Source of the DNA: SHVZ01 sp041906305 | GTDB taxonomy: Bacteria > Pseudomonadota > Alphaproteobacteria > SHVZ01 | Assembly: GCA_041906305.1 (NCBI GenBank) | Contig: JAYRJL010000001.1 | Span: forward strand, 372,001-436,000 | Length of the DNA stretch: 64,000 nucleotides | Reading direction: 5' to 3' | In this document: positions 43,661 through 53,744 of the stretch, in pieces | How positions within the stretch are numbered: the stretch's first letter is position 1 | Layout of the letters: the number at the start of each line of letters is the position of its first letter | Notes under the pieces: model-generated | Databases searched by the model: none | Told to the model about the DNA's origin: nothing | Seen by the model: only the letters and a program-made list of their open reading frames with translations | Translations under genes and position numbers: made by a program

Positions 43661-43674
43661 TACGAGGTCGGCTG

Positions 43675-44649
43675 ATGGAAGACGCCTTCCTCATGATCGT
43701 CACCATGTCGTCGGCCACCATCCGCGTGGCGACGCCGCTGGTGCTGGCGGCGCTGGCCGGGCTCTTCGCCGAGCGCTCGGGCATCGTCGACATCGGGCTC
43801 GAAGGCAAGATGCTCGGCGCCGCCTTCGCCGCCGCCGCGACCGCCGCCGTCACCGGATCGGCCTGGCTCGGACTGCTCGCCGCGATCGCCGCCTCCACCG
43901 CGCTCTCGCTGATCCACGGCTTCGCCTCGATCACGCATAACGGCAACCAGGTCGTCTCCGGCATGGCGCTCAACATCATGGTCGCCGGCCTCTGCCCGGT
44001 GCTGGCGCAGGCGTGGTTCCGGCAGTCGGGACAGACGCCGATGTTGGGCCAGCAGGCGCGCTTCGGCCCGATCGAGCTGCCCTTTGCATCGGCCATCGCC
44101 AAGGTGCCGCTGATCGGCCCGCTCTACGCGCAGGTGATCTCGGGCCACAACATCCTCGTCTACCTCGCGGCGCTGGCAGTGCCGCTGGTGGGCTTCGTCG
44201 TCTACCGCACCTCGTTCGGGCTCAGGCTCCGCGCGGTCGGCGAGAACCCGGAGGCGGTGGATACCGCCGGCGTCTCGGTCTCGCGGCTTCGTTACCAGGC
44301 GCTGGTGCTGGCGGGCGTTCTCTGCGGCGTCGCCGGCGCGTATCTTTCGACCGCGCACAATGCCGGCTTCATCCGCGACATGACCGCCGGCAAGGGCTAT
44401 CTCGCGCTCGCCGCTCTGATCTTCGGCAAGTGGAAACCGGTGCCGACCTTGCTCGCCTGCCTGCTCTTCGCCTTCGCCGACGCAGTGCAGATCCGCCTCC
44501 AGGGCGTGCCGGTGCCGTTGATCGGCGTGATCCCGGTGCAGCTGATCCAGGCGCTGCCCTACATCCTGACCGTCTTCCTGCTCGCGGGCTTCGTCGGCAA
44601 GTCCATCGCGCCCAAGGCGAGCGGCATCCCGTACCTGAAGGAACGATGA
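43675..44649 (+). CDS. Nucleoside ABC transporter permease (second)
   Basis: 324 residues. About eight membrane segments; motifs LAALAGLFAERSGIVDIGLEGKMLGAAFAAA, NQVVSGMALNIMVAGL and LRLRAVGENPEAVDTAGVSV (coupling loop), NupC-like. Separated from the first permease by a REP pair but coupled to the next gene by an ATGA overlap. Confidence 0.94.
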   Translation: MEDAFLMIVTMSSATIRVATPLVLAALAGLFAERSGIVDIGLEGKMLGAAFAAAATAAVTGSAWLGLLAAIAASTALSLIHGFASITHNGNQVVSGMALNIMVAGLCPVLAQAWFRQSGQTPMLGQQARFGPIELPFASAIAKVPLIGPLYAQVISGHNILVYLAALAVPLVGFVVYRTSFGLRLRAVGENPEAVDTAGVSVSRLRYQALVLAGVLCGVAGAYLSTAHNAGFIRDMTAGKGYLALAALIFGKWKPVPTLLACLLFAFADAVQIRLQGVPVPLIGVIPVQLIQALPYILTVFLLAGFVGKSIAPKASGIPYLKER

Positions 44650-45862
44650 GCGACGATCTCTACCGCCGCGCGCGCGAGGTGCGCGAGCGCGCCTATGCGC
44701 CCTACTCGAACTACAAGGTCGGGGCCGCGATCCGCGGTACCTCGGGCGCGATCCATGTCGGCGCCAATGTCGAGAACGCGGCATATCCGCAAGGCAACTG
44801 CGCCGAGGCCTCGGCGATCGCGGCGATGATCGCTGCGGGCGAGACGCGCATCGCCGAGGTCGCGGTGATCGGCACCGGCAAGGAACTCTGTACGCCCTGC
44901 GGCGGCTGCCGTCAGCGCCTGCGGGAGTTCGCCGCCCTGACGACGAAGATCCATCTCTGCGATGCGAAGGGCGTGCGCAAGACGGTGACCCTGGCAGACC
45001 TGCTGCCGATGTCCTTCGGCCCCGACCATCTCGGGGGCAAGCGGGGCGAGCCCGCCGCCGACGCCGCGCAGGTGATCCGCGCGCGCGCGCCGAAACTGAA
45101 GCCGAAGGCGGTGCTGATCCTCGGCAGCGGCCTCGGCCCCGTCGCCGACGCGGTCAAGGACGCGGTCGCGATCCCCTACAACGACCTGCCCGGCTTCCCC
45201 AAGCCCTCGATCGCGGGCCATGCCGGCCGCCTGGTGCTGGGACGGCTCGGCGGCGTGCCCGTCGCCGTGATGCAGGGGCGCGTGCATCTCTACGAAGGCG
45301 GCGCGGCCGATGCGATGACCGGGCCTCTGCGGCTGTTCCGCAAGATGGGCGCGAAGACGCTGGTCGTCACCAACGCCGCCGGCGGGCTCAACGAGAGCTG
45401 GAAGCCCGGCACGCTGATGGCGATCTCCGACCAGATCAACCTGACCGGCAGCAATCCGCTGACCGGCCCCAACGACGAATCCGTCGGCCCACGCTTCCCC
45501 GACATGACCGAGGCCTATGACAGGAAGCTCCGGAAGGCGTGGAAGGCGGCCTCGAAGAAGGCGCGCGTTGCCGTCGAGGAAGGCGTCTATCTCGCGGTTC
45601 CCGGTCCTTCCTACGAGACGCCCGCCGAGATCCGCGCCTTCCGCCGGCTCGGCGCCGACGCCGTCGGCATGTCGACGGTGCTCGAGGTGATCGCCGCGCG
45701 CCACGCCGGATATCGCTGTGCCGGCCTTTCGATCATCACCAATCCGGCCGCCGGCCTTTCCGACGCGCCGCTCGACCATGGCGAGGTCATCGCCGCCGGC
45801 CGCAGCGGCGCCAAGAACCTGGTGAACCTGCTCGCCGCCTTCCTCGAAGAGACCGGCGGCTG

Positions 45863-45863
<1 letters not shown>
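44646..45863 (+). CDS. Bifunctional cytidine deaminase / purine nucleoside phosphorylase fusion
   Basis: 405 residues, one uninterrupted frame starting at ATG 44646 (overlapping the permease TGA). Residues 1-130: cytidine deaminase with N43-like NVENAAYPQGNCAEASAI (zinc C52, catalytic E54) and CTPCGGCRQRL (zinc C85, C88). Residues 150-405: trimeric-type PNP with LILGSGLG (S161), AGHAGRL (H192), QGRVHLYEG (R212, H214), VTNAAGGLN, PGPSYETPAEIR and GMSTVLEV (M342), SIITNPAAG (N366), H378. All catalytic residues look intact in both halves. Would deaminate cytidine/deoxycytidine to uridine forms and phosphorolyse purine nucleosides. These are normally separate proteins. Confidence 0.92.
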
Positions 45864-47161
<1,298 letters not shown>

Positions 47162-47201
47162 GCGACTGGACGACGCGCGTCCCCGCCCCGATACTCCGGC
47201 C

Positions 47202-48014
47202 ATGGCAGAGATCGACTGGACCTACGTCACCCGCGACTTCGAGGTCATCTCCGGCGACGCGGCGAAGCCGCTGGTCGAGAAGACCAACGACCGCCGCTAT
47301 CTCACCCGCGACGCCGGCATCCACACGGTCTCGGTCGATCGCTGGAAGCTGGCGCAGGACGCCGAGCTCCACCACTGGCTCGACCTCCGGTCCCACATGA
47401 ACGAGGACCGCAACGTCGACCACGCCTACATGTACGACCGCTACTCGGCACTCCAGGGGCGGACCTTCGAGAACGCGATCGAGCTCGGCTGCGGGCCCTT
47501 CACCAACATGCGCGTCATCGGCCAGGTCTGCACGATGAACCGCGTGTCGCTGCTCGATCCGCTCGCCGAAGGCTATCTCAAGCATCCGCACTGCACGTTC
47601 CGCGACGGCACGCTGCAGATCCTCGGCGGCGGCACGGTGCCGCTCGCCGAGCTGATCCCGTTGCCGATCGAGCAGTTCCAGCCGAAGGAGCAGTACGACC
47701 TCGTCGTCATGCTCAACGTCATCGAGCACTGCTACAACGTGCCGGTGATCTTCCGGAAGATCTGGGACATGACGAAGCCGGGTGGCCTCGTGCTGTTCCA
47801 CGACCGCTACTACGACCACGAGCAGGTGATCGTCGAGGCCGAGCGCGTCTACGACGCGGCACACCCGCTCAAGGTCGACCGCAAGATGATCAACGGCTTC
47901 CTGCAGCGCTTCCAGGGCGTGTTCTTCCGCGTCGTCACCACGCATGGCTTCGCCCAGCATTCGGCGCCGGGCGATCAGGTCTATTTCATCGGCCTCAAGC
48001 CTCAGGCGGCCTGA
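47202..48014 (+). CDS. SAM-dependent methyltransferase
   Basis: 270 residues. Motif I ENAIELGCGPFTNMRVIG and motif VVMLNVIEHCYNVPVIFRKIWDMTKPGGLVLFHDRYY, a Methyltransf_11/23-like enzyme often found with glycosyltransferase genes. Upstream of a TPR-glycosyltransferase (6 bp away), so likely modifies a sugar or glycan made by it. Confidence 0.88.
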   Translation: MAEIDWTYVTRDFEVISGDAAKPLVEKTNDRRYLTRDAGIHTVSVDRWKLAQDAELHHWLDLRSHMNEDRNVDHAYMYDRYSALQGRTFENAIELGCGPFTNMRVIGQVCTMNRVSLLDPLAEGYLKHPHCTFRDGTLQILGGGTVPLAELIPLPIEQFQPKEQYDLVVMLNVIEHCYNVPVIFRKIWDMTKPGGLVLFHDRYYDHEQVIVEAERVYDAAHPLKVDRKMINGFLQRFQGVFFRVVTTHGFAQHSAPGDQVYFIGLKPQAA

Positions 48015-48020
48015 CCGGTC

Positions 48021-50231
48021 GTGCGGCTCGGCGTCTACGAGGCCTTCCAGCAGGCGCTGATCCATCTCAAGGCCGAGCGGCTGAATGAGGCCGTCGGCTC
48101 GCTCCATCTCGCCGCCTCCGCCTGGCCGGACGTCGCCGAGATCCGCTTCCTGATCGGCTGCGTCGAGGAACGCGCGGGCAATCACGGCCAGGCGGCGGAC
48201 GCCTTCCGCAAGGCGCTGGCGCTCGACCCGGCCCATGCGAGCGCGCGCGAGTGCCTGTCGCAGATGACCGCGAGCCATTTCCGTCTGGGTCTCGCGCGCG
48301 AGGCCGCCGGCGCGGTGGACGAGGCGGCGGCCGCCTATGGCCGCGCGCTGCAGCTCGATCCCGCGCATGGCGAGGCGGCGGAGAGGCTGAAGCGGCTGGC
48401 GATGGCGCGCATCGGCGAGGCGGCGCTCGAGCCCCTGTCGCTGGGTTACCTCGGCCGCTTCCGGGCCGAGCAGCTCGACCTCGACGCCCGCACCATCGGC
48501 GTGCTCGCGCAGAAGGGGCAGACCGCGCAGGCCGCCGGCCACGCCGTGCGCACGCTCGCCTTCGGCTGGCCCGACGAGGACAGCTGGCGCCAGGCGCGGG
48601 AAGCGGCGCTGCGTCTTTTCGCCGGCGCCATCGAGCATCACCTCGGCGCCGGCCAGCTCGACCAGGCGCGCGTGCTGCTGCAGCAGGCGCTGCCCTGGGT
48701 CGGCGACATGGCGCCGATCCAGAAGCTGCAAGCGGCGATCGCACAGCGCTATCGCATGCAGGCCGAGGCGCGGCGGCGTAGTGGCGATCTGTCGGCCGCG
48801 ACCGACGCCTTGCGCTCGGTGCTTGCGGCAGCCCCCGGCTCGACGGAAGCAAAGGCGGCGCTCGAAGCGCTGCTGGCCGAGCGCGTCGCCGCCGCCGAGG
48901 CGCAGGCCGCGGCGGCGAAGGCGGCAGATGCGGCGGGGAATGCCGAAGCCGCGGTCGCAGCCTGGACGTCGGCCGCGCGCGTCGCGCCGGACCCCGACGA
49001 CTATCTCCGCGCGATGAGCGAGCGGCGCTACCGCGCCTACAACGCAGCCGAGAGCACGCTAGTATGGCCGGGGATCGGCCGTGTGCTGGCGCAGAACCAG
49101 GGGCCGCTGCTGACCGTCCGTGCGCTCGACCGCCCGGCGAAGGGTTGGGCGCTGGTGCCGTTCCTGCGCGAGCACGTCGTCTTCGACGACGACTACGAGC
49201 ATTTCTGGACCACGAGCATCCATTGGGAGTCGCGCGAGGTCTGCCGCATCCTGCTCGAGCTCGGATACGACCTGCACGTGATCAACGAGCAGGGACCGCC
49301 GCCGCCGCACCCGGAGCCCTACAAGGTCGCCTTCGGCAGCTACGGCGAGTTCCTGAGGCTCCGCGACCTCATGTCGGCCGACACGGTGAGGATCGGGCTC
49401 CTGACCGGATCGGCACCGAGCTTCCTCGACCGCCGCGAGGCCGAGCGGATTGCCGCCATGCTGGCGCGTCGTCCCGGCGCGTATGCGGCGAAGCGCAGCG
49501 GCGGTGGTGGCGACGCCGCTCTCGCCGAAGGCCTGGCCGCGACCGACCACGCGCTCCTGATCGGCAACGCGCAGACGCTCTCGACTTATCCGGACTCATT
49601 GCGGTCGAAGATCACGCCGATCCACGTCACCGCCTCGCCGATGGCCCTGATCAAGGGGCCGGGCGACTCCGTGCCGCGCGAGCGCGAGTTCCTCTGGTAT
49701 TTCGGGCGCGGCGCCGCGCTCAAGGGACTCGACCTGGTGCTGGAGGCGTTCGCGCGCCAGGACGTGTGGACGCTCAACGTCGTCGGCCTGATCCTCGACG
49801 AGCCCGACTTCATCCGCCTCTACGGGGCCGAGCTGTTCCACCATCCGCGCATCCGCTTCCACGGGCATCTGCGCGGGAACGCGCCGGAGATGACGCGGAT
49901 CGCGCGTCGCTCGGTCGCCTTCGTCGCGCCCAGCGCCTCGGAAGGCATGTCGAACGCCTGCGCCACCTGCATGACCGTCGGCCTCTACCCGATCCTCAGC
50001 CGAACCACCGGCATCGATCTGCCGGACGGCCTCGGCATCTATCTCGAGGACTGCTCGATCGACGAGATCGCCGCCGCAATCGGCCGCGTGCACGCGATGG
50101 ACGAGGCCGCGCTTGGCCGCGACATCGCCCGCATCCAGACCTACGCCCTGGATGTCTTCGGCCGCGCCGCCTATGCCCGCGAGATGCGCCGCCTGATCCC
50201 GGAGATCATCGCCGCCAAGTCGGGCGCGTAG
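48021..50231 (+). CDS. TPR-repeat glycosyltransferase (GT4-like)
   Basis: 736 residues from GTG 48021. Residues about 1-320 are TPR and Ala-rich helical repeats (FLIGCVEERAGNHGQAADAFRKALALDPAHA, AAYGRALQLDPAHGEAAERL, ALRSVLAAAPGSTEAKAALEALL). From about 330 a GT-B-type region: LRLRDLMSADTVRIGLLTGS, FGRGAALKGLDLVLEAFARQDVWTLNVVG, RIRFHGHLRG, VAFVAPSASEGMSNACATCM (donor-site E-x7-E). No membrane segment. Probably a surface or secreted-protein glycosylation enzyme working with the methyltransferase. Confidence 0.86.
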   Translation: MRLGVYEAFQQALIHLKAERLNEAVGSLHLAASAWPDVAEIRFLIGCVEERAGNHGQAADAFRKALALDPAHASARECLSQMTASHFRLGLAREAAGAVDEAAAAYGRALQLDPAHGEAAERLKRLAMARIGEAALEPLSLGYLGRFRAEQLDLDARTIGVLAQKGQTAQAAGHAVRTLAFGWPDEDSWRQAREAALRLFAGAIEHHLGAGQLDQARVLLQQALPWVGDMAPIQKLQAAIAQRYRMQAEARRRSGDLSAATDALRSVLAAAPGSTEAKAALEALLAERVAAAEAQAAAAKAADAAGNAEAAVAAWTSAARVAPDPDDYLRAMSERRYRAYNAAESTLVWPGIGRVLAQNQGPLLTVRALDRPAKGWALVPFLREHVVFDDDYEHFWTTSIHWESREVCRILLELGYDLHVINEQGPPPPHPEPYKVAFGSYGEFLRLRDLMSADTVRIGLLTGSAPSFLDRREAERIAAMLARRPGAYAAKRSGGGGDAALAEGLAATDHALLIGNAQTLSTYPDSLRSKITPIHVTASPMALIKGPGDSVPREREFLWYFGRGAALKGLDLVLEAFARQDVWTLNVVGLILDEPDFIRLYGAELFHHPRIRFHGHLRGNAPEMTRIARRSVAFVAPSASEGMSNACATCMTVGLYPILSRTTGIDLPDGLGIYLEDCSIDEIAAAIGRVHAMDEAALGRDIARIQTYALDVFGRAAYAREMRRLIPEIIAAKSGA

Positions 50232-50249
50232 GAGCCGTTCCCGGTCGCC

Positions 50250-50438
50250 TCAAGGCCTCAGCACGGCTCCGCGCCCGGAAATCGGCGACAGCACCCCGGT
50301 CATCCACGCGGCCCAGAAGGCGCTGTCGGATGCCACGGAGGCGGTGTCCCCGAGATCGGCTTCTTCGGAAAGGGTGTTCGGGGGAGCGGGGGAATCCCCT
50401 CGATGGCCATCGGCCGGAGCATGATCGGGCGCACACAT
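50250..50438 (-). CDS. Putative 62-residue small protein with perfect Shine-Dalgarno
   Basis: ATG 50436-50438 with AAAGGAGGT five bases upstream (complement of 50444-50452), one of the best ribosome binding sites in the window. Codes for 62 residues (MCAPDHAPADGHRGDSP... ending GRGAVLRP) rich in Pro, Asp, Ala; no signal, no domain. It occupies the 432-bp gap between the glycosyltransferase and hsp20; the rest of that gap is the hsp20 promoter and leader. Expression is unproven. Confidence 0.5.
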   Translation of the reverse strand: MCAPDHAPADGHRGDSPAPPNTLSEEADLGDTASVASDSAFWAAWMTGVLSPISGRGAVLRP

Positions 50439-50544
50439 GATGGACCTCCTTTGCTCTCATGTGTCGGGGCGATTGCCGGAAGTTCATAAAGGTCCACCCG
50501 CCCGTGCCGGCAAGGGGTAGTGACGAAAAAAATCTCGGGCCCGG

Positions 50545-50572
50545 CTTGACGGCCATTGCCTCCTTCCTATCT
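50545..50572 (+). promoter_or_regulatory. RpoH (sigma-32) promoter of hsp20
   Basis: -35 CTTG (50545-50548), 17-bp spacer, -10 CCTATCT (50566-50572), matching the alphaproteobacterial RpoH consensus CTTG-N17/18-CYTATNT. Transcription would start near 50579, at the first hairpin of the ROSE leader. Confidence 0.75.
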
Positions 50573-50578
50573 CGCTTC

Positions 50579-50663
50579 CCAACCGGGTGCCCATCGCGGG
50601 GCTCGGTTGGCGGGACCGGGTTGACCGGCTCCATGAACCATATTGCTCAAGGAGAATGTGGCC
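50579..50663 (+). ncRNA. ROSE-like RNA thermometer in hsp20 leader
   Basis: Three successive hairpins. First: CCAACC...GGTTGG (50579-50610) with inner GCCC/GGGC pairing. Second: about 50613-50632 (GGA-CCGG...CCGG-CTCC). Third: 50638-50661, in which the Shine-Dalgarno AAGGAG is paired to TTGCTC: C46-G54, T47-A53, C48-G52, a bulged G at 50645, then T44-A55, T43-A56, A42-T57, T41-G58, A40-T59, C39-G60, C38-G61 (last two digits of 506xx). The TTGCT motif with bulged G opposite the SD is the ROSE signature found before alphaproteobacterial small heat-shock genes; it melts on heating and frees the SD. Confidence 0.8.
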
Positions 50664-51110
50664 ATGATGACGTACGATTTTTCGCCCCTCTATCGTTCCA
50701 CCGTCGGCTTCGACCGGCTGGCGAACCTTTTCGACGCGGCGATGAGCTCCGATGCGTCGGGCTTCCCGCCGTACAACATCGAGGTCACCGGCGAGAACGG
50801 CTACCGGATCACGATGGCGCTTGCCGGCTTCGGCGAGGACGAGATCTCGATCGTCCAGCAGGGCAACGAGCTGGTGGTCACCGGAGAGTCCAGGAAGGAC
50901 GAGAACCGGCAGTACCTTTACCGTGGGATCGCCGGCCGCTCGTTCGAGCGCCGCTTCCAGCTCGCGGACCACGTGAAGGTCGCCGACGCGAGCATGGTGA
51001 ACGGCCTGCTGCAGATCGGCCTCGTGCGCGAGGTGCCCGAGGCGCTGCGGCCGCGGAAGATCGAGATCGCCAAGGCGAATACGGCTGGCCTCCTCAAGAA
51101 GGCGGCCTGA
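50664..51110 (+). CDS. Small heat-shock protein (Hsp20/IbpA family)
   Basis: 148 residues from ATG 50664 (MMTYDFSPLYRSTVGFDRL, the IbpA-type beginning). Alpha-crystallin domain: YNIEVTGENGYRITMALAGF, ENELVVTG-type strand LVVTGESRK, YLYRGIAGRSFERRFQLADHV and NGLLQIGLVREVPEA, ending RKIEIA (I-x-I motif). ATP-independent holdase that binds unfolding proteins. Controlled by an RpoH promoter and a ROSE thermometer, and ended by a strong terminator. Confidence 0.96.
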   Translation: MMTYDFSPLYRSTVGFDRLANLFDAAMSSDASGFPPYNIEVTGENGYRITMALAGFGEDEISIVQQGNELVVTGESRKDENRQYLYRGIAGRSFERRFQLADHVKVADASMVNGLLQIGLVREVPEALRPRKIEIAKANTAGLLKKAA

Positions 51111-51156
51111 TCGGGCGCTGGACCGTCCAGAACAATGGACGGACGTCTGGAGGGCG

Positions 51157-51185
51157 ACGGGGCAGCGAGAATCTCGCTGCCCCGT
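51157..51185 (+). terminator. Rho-independent terminator after hsp20
   Basis: 13-bp stem ACGGGGCAGCGAG / CTCGCTGCCCCGT, loop AAT, followed by TTT. Between the convergent hsp20 and ABC ATPase genes. A second small hairpin CCGTCC...GGACGG lies at about 51124-51143. Confidence 0.8.
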
Positions 51186-51216
51186 TTGCCCTTGAGGCGC
51201 CGTGCCGATCCGCCGC

Positions 51217-52833
51217 TCAAGCCGCCGTGCGCGGGATCGCGGACATGAGCGCGCGGGTGTAGGGATGCGTCGGGCGGTCGAGGATGTCGGCGGAGGAGCC
51301 GGTCTCGACGACGCGGCCGTCCTTCATCACGGCGATGCGGTCGGCCATGAAGCGGACCACGGCGAGGTCGTGGCTGATGAACAGCATCGACAGGCCGCGG
51401 GCGCACTGGATGTCCTTCAGCAGGTTCAGGACCTGCGCCTGAACCGTCACGTCCAGGGCCGAGACGATCTCGTCGCAGATCAGCAGATCCGGATCGAGCG
51501 CCAGGGCGCGCGCGATGTTGACTCGCTGGCGCTGGCCGCCGGACAGCTCGTGGGGGTAGCGGTCGAGCAGCGCCGGCGACAGCCGAACCTCGGCCAGGAG
51601 GGCTTCGAGCCGCGGCCGCCTCGCGACGCCGGTGTGAAGGCCCCGGATGTCCAGCGGTTCGCCCAGGTTGCGCGCGACGGTGAGCCTGGGGTTGAGCGAC
51701 CCCTGCGAATCCTGGAATACGATCTGGCAGCGCCGGTGCCCGGGCGGGCGTCCCGCGGCGAGCATCTCGCCGAACAGGCTGATGCGCCCGCCCGCCGGCG
51801 GCGCGAGTCCGACGATCGCCTTGCCGACCGTGCTCTTGCCGCTGCCGGACTCGCCCACGATGCCGAGCGTTTCGCCGCCGGCTAGGAAAAGCGAGACGTT
51901 GGAGACGGCGCGCACGGGAGAAGCGAGCCAGCCGCGGCCCGGATAGTCGACGGCCAGGCCGTCGATCGCGAGGACCTGGCTCCCGATCGAGGGCCTCGCC
52001 GGCGTCTCTGCGGCCGCAGGGCCGTCGATGGTCGCCAGCCGCGACGGCATGCGCGCATGGTCCGGCCGCGCGTCGAGCAGGGCCTTGGTATAGGAATGCT
52101 CGGGCCTGGCGAAGACGCGGCCGATCGGGCCGTGCTCGACGATGCGGCCGTGGCGCATGACCGCGACGCGATCGGCGAGCTGGCCGACCAGCGGAAGGTC
52201 GTGGCTGATGAAGAGCATCGCCATGTTGCGGCTCCGGCAGAGCCGGCGGAGAAGATCGACGATCTGCGCCTGCACGGTGACGTCCAGGGCCGTGGTCGGC
52301 TCGTCGGCGACCAGCAGGCGGGGATCGCCGGCCAGCGCCATGGCGATCATCGCGCGCTGCTGCTGTCCGCCCGACAGCTCGTGCGGATAGCGGGCGGCGA
52401 GGGCCCGGTCGAGCCCGACCTCGGCGAGCAGGTCCACGATCCTGTCGGCGGTCCGCCGATGTCGCGACCGCCGGGGCAGGGCCTCGGCGATCTGGCGCCC
52501 GATCGCCATGATCGGGTTGAGGCAGCCGGCCGGTTCCTGGAAGACGATCGCGATGCGCCGGCCGCGCAGCCGCGGCAGCAGGGAATTGGTCCGGCCGTCG
52601 AGCCGCCGTCCGCGCCAGCGGATTCCGCCGGTGACGCGGATCTCCGCCGCGTCGGGCGTCAGGCCGACGATCGAGAGCGCGCTCAGCGACTTGCCGCTGC
52701 CGGACTCGCCGACCAGGCCGAGGATCTCTCCGCCGTCGATCCGGAAGGAGACGTCGTCGACCGCGGTCACCAGCCCCTGGTTGCCGTGGAAGCGGACCGT
52801 GAGACCCTCGATCTCCAGCAGCGGCGCTCTCAT
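51217..52833 (-). CDS. Dual ABC ATPase of peptide/nickel-type importer
   Basis: 538 residues from ATG 52831-52833. Two complete NBDs fused (DppD-DppF order): Walker A GESGSGKS in each half (near residues 41 and 325), signatures LSGGQQQRAMIAMAL and LSGGQRQRVNIARAL, Walker B LLVADEPTTALDVTVQAQ and LLICDEIVSALDVTVQAQ. The second half has DEI instead of the usual DEP. C-terminal oligopeptide-type region is short. Powers the two permeases upstream. Confidence 0.95.
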   Translation of the reverse strand: MRAPLLEIEGLTVRFHGNQGLVTAVDDVSFRIDGGEILGLVGESGSGKSLSALSIVGLTPDAAEIRVTGGIRWRGRRLDGRTNSLLPRLRGRRIAIVFQEPAGCLNPIMAIGRQIAEALPRRSRHRRTADRIVDLLAEVGLDRALAARYPHELSGGQQQRAMIAMALAGDPRLLVADEPTTALDVTVQAQIVDLLRRLCRSRNMAMLFISHDLPLVGQLADRVAVMRHGRIVEHGPIGRVFARPEHSYTKALLDARPDHARMPSRLATIDGPAAAETPARPSIGSQVLAIDGLAVDYPGRGWLASPVRAVSNVSLFLAGGETLGIVGESGSGKSTVGKAIVGLAPPAGGRISLFGEMLAAGRPPGHRRCQIVFQDSQGSLNPRLTVARNLGEPLDIRGLHTGVARRPRLEALLAEVRLSPALLDRYPHELSGGQRQRVNIARALALDPDLLICDEIVSALDVTVQAQVLNLLKDIQCARGLSMLFISHDLAVVRFMADRIAVMKDGRVVETGSSADILDRPTHPYTRALMSAIPRTAA

Positions 52834-53744
52834 GACCGCCTCTGGCGCGGGTCCAGCAGGCGCTGCAGCGTGTCCGTCACGAAGTTCGCGGCGACGACGC
52901 CGAGCGCGAGCAGCAGGATGATGCCCTGGATCAGCGGGTAGTCGCGTCCCTTCATCGCCTGCAGTGTCAGCGAGCCGATCCCCGGCAGGCCGAACACCAC
53001 CTCCATCGTGATCGCGCCGCCGACGAGGCCGGCGAGCACGATCCCCGTCATCGCGAGCACCACCGCGGCGGCGTTGGGAAGCAGATGCGCCAGCACGATG
53101 CGCGCGCGGGCCAGGCCCTTGGCGCGGGCCGTCCGCACCCAGAGGGCGCTCTCCATTTCCTTGAGGTCCTCGTGCAGCATCTTGACCAGGGTCCCTGCGG
53201 TGTCGATGCCGAGAATGATGGCCGGCGCGACCATCGTGCCGATCGCCGGCATCCATCCGAGCCAGAGCGCGAAGACGATCACCGCGGCGATGCCGACGGA
53301 AAAGGTCGGCATCGCGATGGACCAGATGTTCAGCGCATCGACGAGCCAGGCGAAAGGCGAGCGCGGCCAGAGCGCCGCGAGGAGGGCGACGCCGATGCCG
53401 AGGACGAGCCCGATGGCGAAGCTGGCGCCGGCCAGCGTCAGGGTCGGCCAGAGCGCCGCGCCGATCATCTCGACGACGGGCCTTCCGAACCGTGCGGAGA
53501 CGCCGAGATCGCCGGAAAGCGCCATCCCGGACCACGTCACGAACTGCTCGAGCCAGGTCGCGGTCAGGCCGAGCTCGGCCCGCATCGCCGCCTGCTGCTG
53601 GTAGGTGAGATCCGCCTGGATCGCATAGACGTCGACGACGTCGCCGGGGATCGCGCGGATCAGGAAGAAGGTGATGACGGCGATGCCGATGCCGACCAGG
53701 GCCAGCCGCCCGGCCTCGGCCGCGATGGTGGCGAGCGTCTTCAT
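52830..53744 (-). CDS. ABC transporter permease, DppB/OppB family
   Basis: 304 residues from ATG 53742-53744; stop overlaps the ATPase start by 4 bp. Six membrane segments; the N-terminal FFLIRAIPGDVVDVYAIQADLT pattern of OppB proteins and the EAA coupling loop VRTARAKGLARARIVLAHLLPNA. Confidence 0.94.
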   Translation of the reverse strand: MKTLATIAAEAGRLALVGIGIAVITFFLIRAIPGDVVDVYAIQADLTYQQQAAMRAELGLTATWLEQFVTWSGMALSGDLGVSARFGRPVVEMIGAALWPTLTLAGASFAIGLVLGIGVALLAALWPRSPFAWLVDALNIWSIAMPTFSVGIAAVIVFALWLGWMPAIGTMVAPAIILGIDTAGTLVKMLHEDLKEMESALWVRTARAKGLARARIVLAHLLPNAAAVVLAMTGIVLAGLVGGAITMEVVFGLPGIGSLTLQAMKGRDYPLIQGIILLLALGVVAANFVTDTLQRLLDPRQRRS

